DNA of 64,000 nt, taken from assembly GCF_024586455.1 (NCBI RefSeq), contig NC_065921.1:14229401-14293400 (forward strand), in the 5' to 3' direction. The translations under genes were made by a program, and so were the position numbers. Origin of the DNA: Bactrocera neohumeralis. Lineage: Eukaryota > Arthropoda > Insecta > Diptera > Tephritidae. This document shows, piece by piece, positions 61,775 through 64,000 of the stretch. The notes under the pieces were generated by a model, which made no database searches, was not told the DNA's origin, and saw only the letters and a program-made list of their open reading frames with translations. Position 1 is the first letter of the stretch; every line of letters starts with the position of its first letter.

Positions 61775-62640
61775 CAAAATTTATTGTGAACCGTTTTTGT
61801 ACAGAATTTATTTTTTCGCATGTGTTACGATATCGTATTAAAAATTATTGCATTGAAAATTATTTCTAGAAATAGTTTATTCAAAAAATACTACAAAAAA
61901 AATTTAATATAGTAATAAATTTTTTTTACCATATCTAGAAGTAATACTTATTACAAATTTTTCATAAAAAATTCCTGAAATATTTTTTTTTTTAACAAAA
62001 TTCTAATATGTTCCAACGTTCTTAAAATAATGTGAGTCGATTATAATATGAGTACAATTTTAATATAGAAGTGATTTGGTTCACTGTACCGAAGATATTT
62101 TTTAATTGATTGGTTTTGAAAATCAGCAAAAAAATTTTATATCGATGTTTAAAAAATTACAAAAAAATACCTGTTTAAAAATTTTGCTTACATATTACTG
62201 TAATATTAATATTACTTGAAATTAATTAAAATATTATTAATAATAATTTAAGGAAAAAGTCCTTCAAATAAATTTTGTTTTAATAATTTTGGTTTATGTA
62301 CTTTGCTAATATGTTGCAACCATCATAAAATGTTATTATTTTATCAAATTGTATGTACCGTTTTTGTACCGAAAATCAAAACTTTGCACCGCTTGGTTTT
62401 TAAAAGTTACTGTTTCTGATCATTAATAGCAACATATTATATTGGTGTTAAAGAAAACATGGAATGTACCCTTTCTTTAATTAAATTTGACTATATTAGA
62501 AATTTTTCAAATGCATATTATTATACCTTATAATATTAATAATATGCAAATTTCATCAAAAAATATTAAAATAATCATATTGTATATACCGTGTTTGTAC
62601 CGAAAACCAAATCTTTGTACCTAAGAATTTTAAAAAATAA
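61775..62640. repeat. AT-rich DNA with recurring TTTTTGTACCGAAAA words
   Basis: GAACCGTTTTTGTACAGAAT (61,788), GTACCGTTTTTGTACCGAAA (62,354) and ATACCGTGTTTGTACCGAAA (62,587). The last two are about 230 bp apart within similar ATTTTATCAAATTGTAT or ATAATCATATTGTAT contexts. Looks like a decayed array related in wording to the one at 59.1-59.5 kb. The rest is very AT-rich. Confidence 0.55.
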
Positions 62641-62644
62641 TTTT

Positions 62645-64000
62645 AAATCTTTAAATTTATAAAAATTTACATTTTCCTAAAATTTTCTTTACTACATAAT
62701 AATTTTCAAATAAAAGAATAGATAAAAAACATACGGCAACTCCTTGCTTCCAATTATAACTACTAAACTGCATCTCTAAATATAAAAATCACCTTAAATT
62801 TGTTCATACACATCTAAACTCAGATTATTAAATTTACTACGTGTGCGCCTGCCACTGCAGATTGGCCAATAAAACTGCCACATCGGCGTTGCAAGTTCAT
62901 TTAATGCAATTTATGTTTTAATTTAAAGTGAATATTTGCATAATAAATATGAGACTCTGCAAATACCAGCGTAGACTGTGCACAGTTTTGGCTACATGGC
63001 AAAGCAACTGTAGATATGTACGAGTATTAAAAATATATATTTATACCCATATGAATGTGGGTGTGTGTGTATGCTTCTACTAGCAAGCAAAGACGCACTG
63101 TAGTTTGCCGCTTTGTTTTATTTGCCATTGTGTTTTATTATTGCATAAAGATTTTTATCTCAAAAAATGTCAGAGATGCATGCGCACGGCAAGCCAAATT
63201 TGGTGGCTCACAGGAAGGCAAAGTGGCAGGCACACACACCAAACGCACTGGAGAGTTATAAGCAGACTAGCAAGCACGCTTAGGAGCATAGATGCAGGCA
63301 TGTACAAACATGCATATGTGTGTGTGTGTGTGTATGCGCAATTGCGGCAAGCAGATACCCATAAAGACTAAAGACTCTTACTGCCACAATGACCAAATTG
63401 GCAAGACGTTGCCACAACACGCTCTTATGGTCATTATGACGGCACTGTCGTTCTAGTACAACAGCAACAACATAAACGAAAAACAACAACATCAACCAAA
63501 AGCAACAACAACGCCGAAAAACAACAACTTCGGCACACAGCGCTGGCAATAAGGTGGCGGTGAGCGCGTGTCCGCGCATAACCAATGCGAAACCATAATT
63601 GCAACGCAGAAATTATGGCAAAGACAAGCTAATGAAAAAAACGTCATACATATGTACAAATGAAATTCACAAATAAAATATGGCGAAAAAATCGAAACAA
63701 AATGAATGTAAATGCGACAAAATACAACAAAAAAAATGCAAAAAAAAAAGGAACAAATGTTAACAAAGCGGTTTATGGTCTGTCGGGCCATTTGTGGCCG
63801 CCAAGAACGCCAAGGCGGCAATAGAGCACTTCACACAACAACAACAACAGCAACAACACCGAGCAATATGTACGAATTAACAAGCATCGAAACATAAATA
63901 ATAATTGCAGAAAGGCGCATTATTCGTGTACACGAGCCAGTCGAGGTGAAGGGGGGAAACGAAAAAGCCGGCGACAAAGCAAATTTTATTATGCTTTATA
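62645..64000. other. Non-coding, no gene recognised
   Basis: AT-rich to 62.85 kb, then balanced. A GT run (GTGTGTGTGTGTGTGT) lies at about 63,317-63,332 and AACAACAAC runs at 63.46-63.53 and 63.83-63.86 kb. Short frames on both strands show no motif. Confidence 0.6.

Noticed and set aside
1..64000. tRNA, rRNA or CRISPR arrays
   Set aside because: No GGTTCGA-type tRNA arm in a cloverleaf context, no rRNA sequence recognised, and the tandem arrays have no spacer structure; the sequence is eukaryotic.

Overview
This 64 kb window looks like non-coding DNA from a higher fly, most likely a tephritid fruit fly (Bactrocera, Zeugodacus or Ceratitis type). The reasons are AT-rich eukaryotic sequence, abundant AACAAC and ACATATGTAT simple repeats, several decayed mariner-type transposons including one with DD41D spacing (the spacing known for the rosa group first described from Ceratitis rosa), and a dispersed repeat family of a kind common in these flies. 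I find no convincing protein-coding gene, tRNA, rRNA or known microRNA. The window is either a gene desert or part of a very large intron or regulatory domain. Nearly all reading frames above 60 codons are chance, antisense or repeat-derived.

Layout. 1-845 is a minus-strand remnant of a non-LTR retrotransposon (RT C-terminus plus RNase H). 3.55-3.97 kb is a short tandem array with palindromic CGGGATCCCG cores. 8.54-9.10 kb is a decayed mariner transposase gene (DD41D-like), directly followed by a minus-strand copy (9.11-9.40 kb) of the dispersed 154-bp-unit repeat family. Other copies of that family lie at 13.9, 15.7, 19.5, 33.3, 39.6, 43.2 and 48.9 kb. A mariner 5' end lies at 11.9 kb. 16.24-17.22 kb is extreme AT-rich low-complexity DNA. 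19.15-20.67 kb is a ~212-bp satellite interrupted by a cleanly delimited 655-bp insertion of the dispersed family. 21.9-22.4 and 25.97-27.2 kb hold degenerate ACTAGT and GTACTAAA repeats. 29.4-29.85 kb is a diverged tandem duplication. 32.0-32.3 kb (perhaps to 32.7) is a second RNase H tail of a non-LTR element. 36.3-38.0 kb is a ~112-bp satellite with a GTGGCAACCCT core, echoed by arrays at 49.6-50.0 kb (opposite strand) and 52.4-53.0 kb. 40.98-41.64 kb is a 111-unit ATTAAC hexamer array. 56.0-56.96 kb is another degenerate tandem array.

The last 5 kb is a nest of DNA transposons: a GTACC-rich array, then a 525-bp deleted Tc1/mariner-superfamily element at 59,531-60,055, then a TTAA-flanked element with G-tract inverted ends at 60,129-61,767. 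Inside that element sits a 940-bp foldback mariner whose two arms are inverted copies of its own 3' end.

These features are mobile or satellite DNA and do not form a pathway. Two weak host-gene signals are noted: a possible first coding exon with a strong splice donor near 52.22 kb and a possible promoter near 21.25 kb. The most unusual structures are the foldback mariner, the GTGGCAAC-core satellites in three clusters, and the dispersed repeat whose exact ends can be read against its satellite target.
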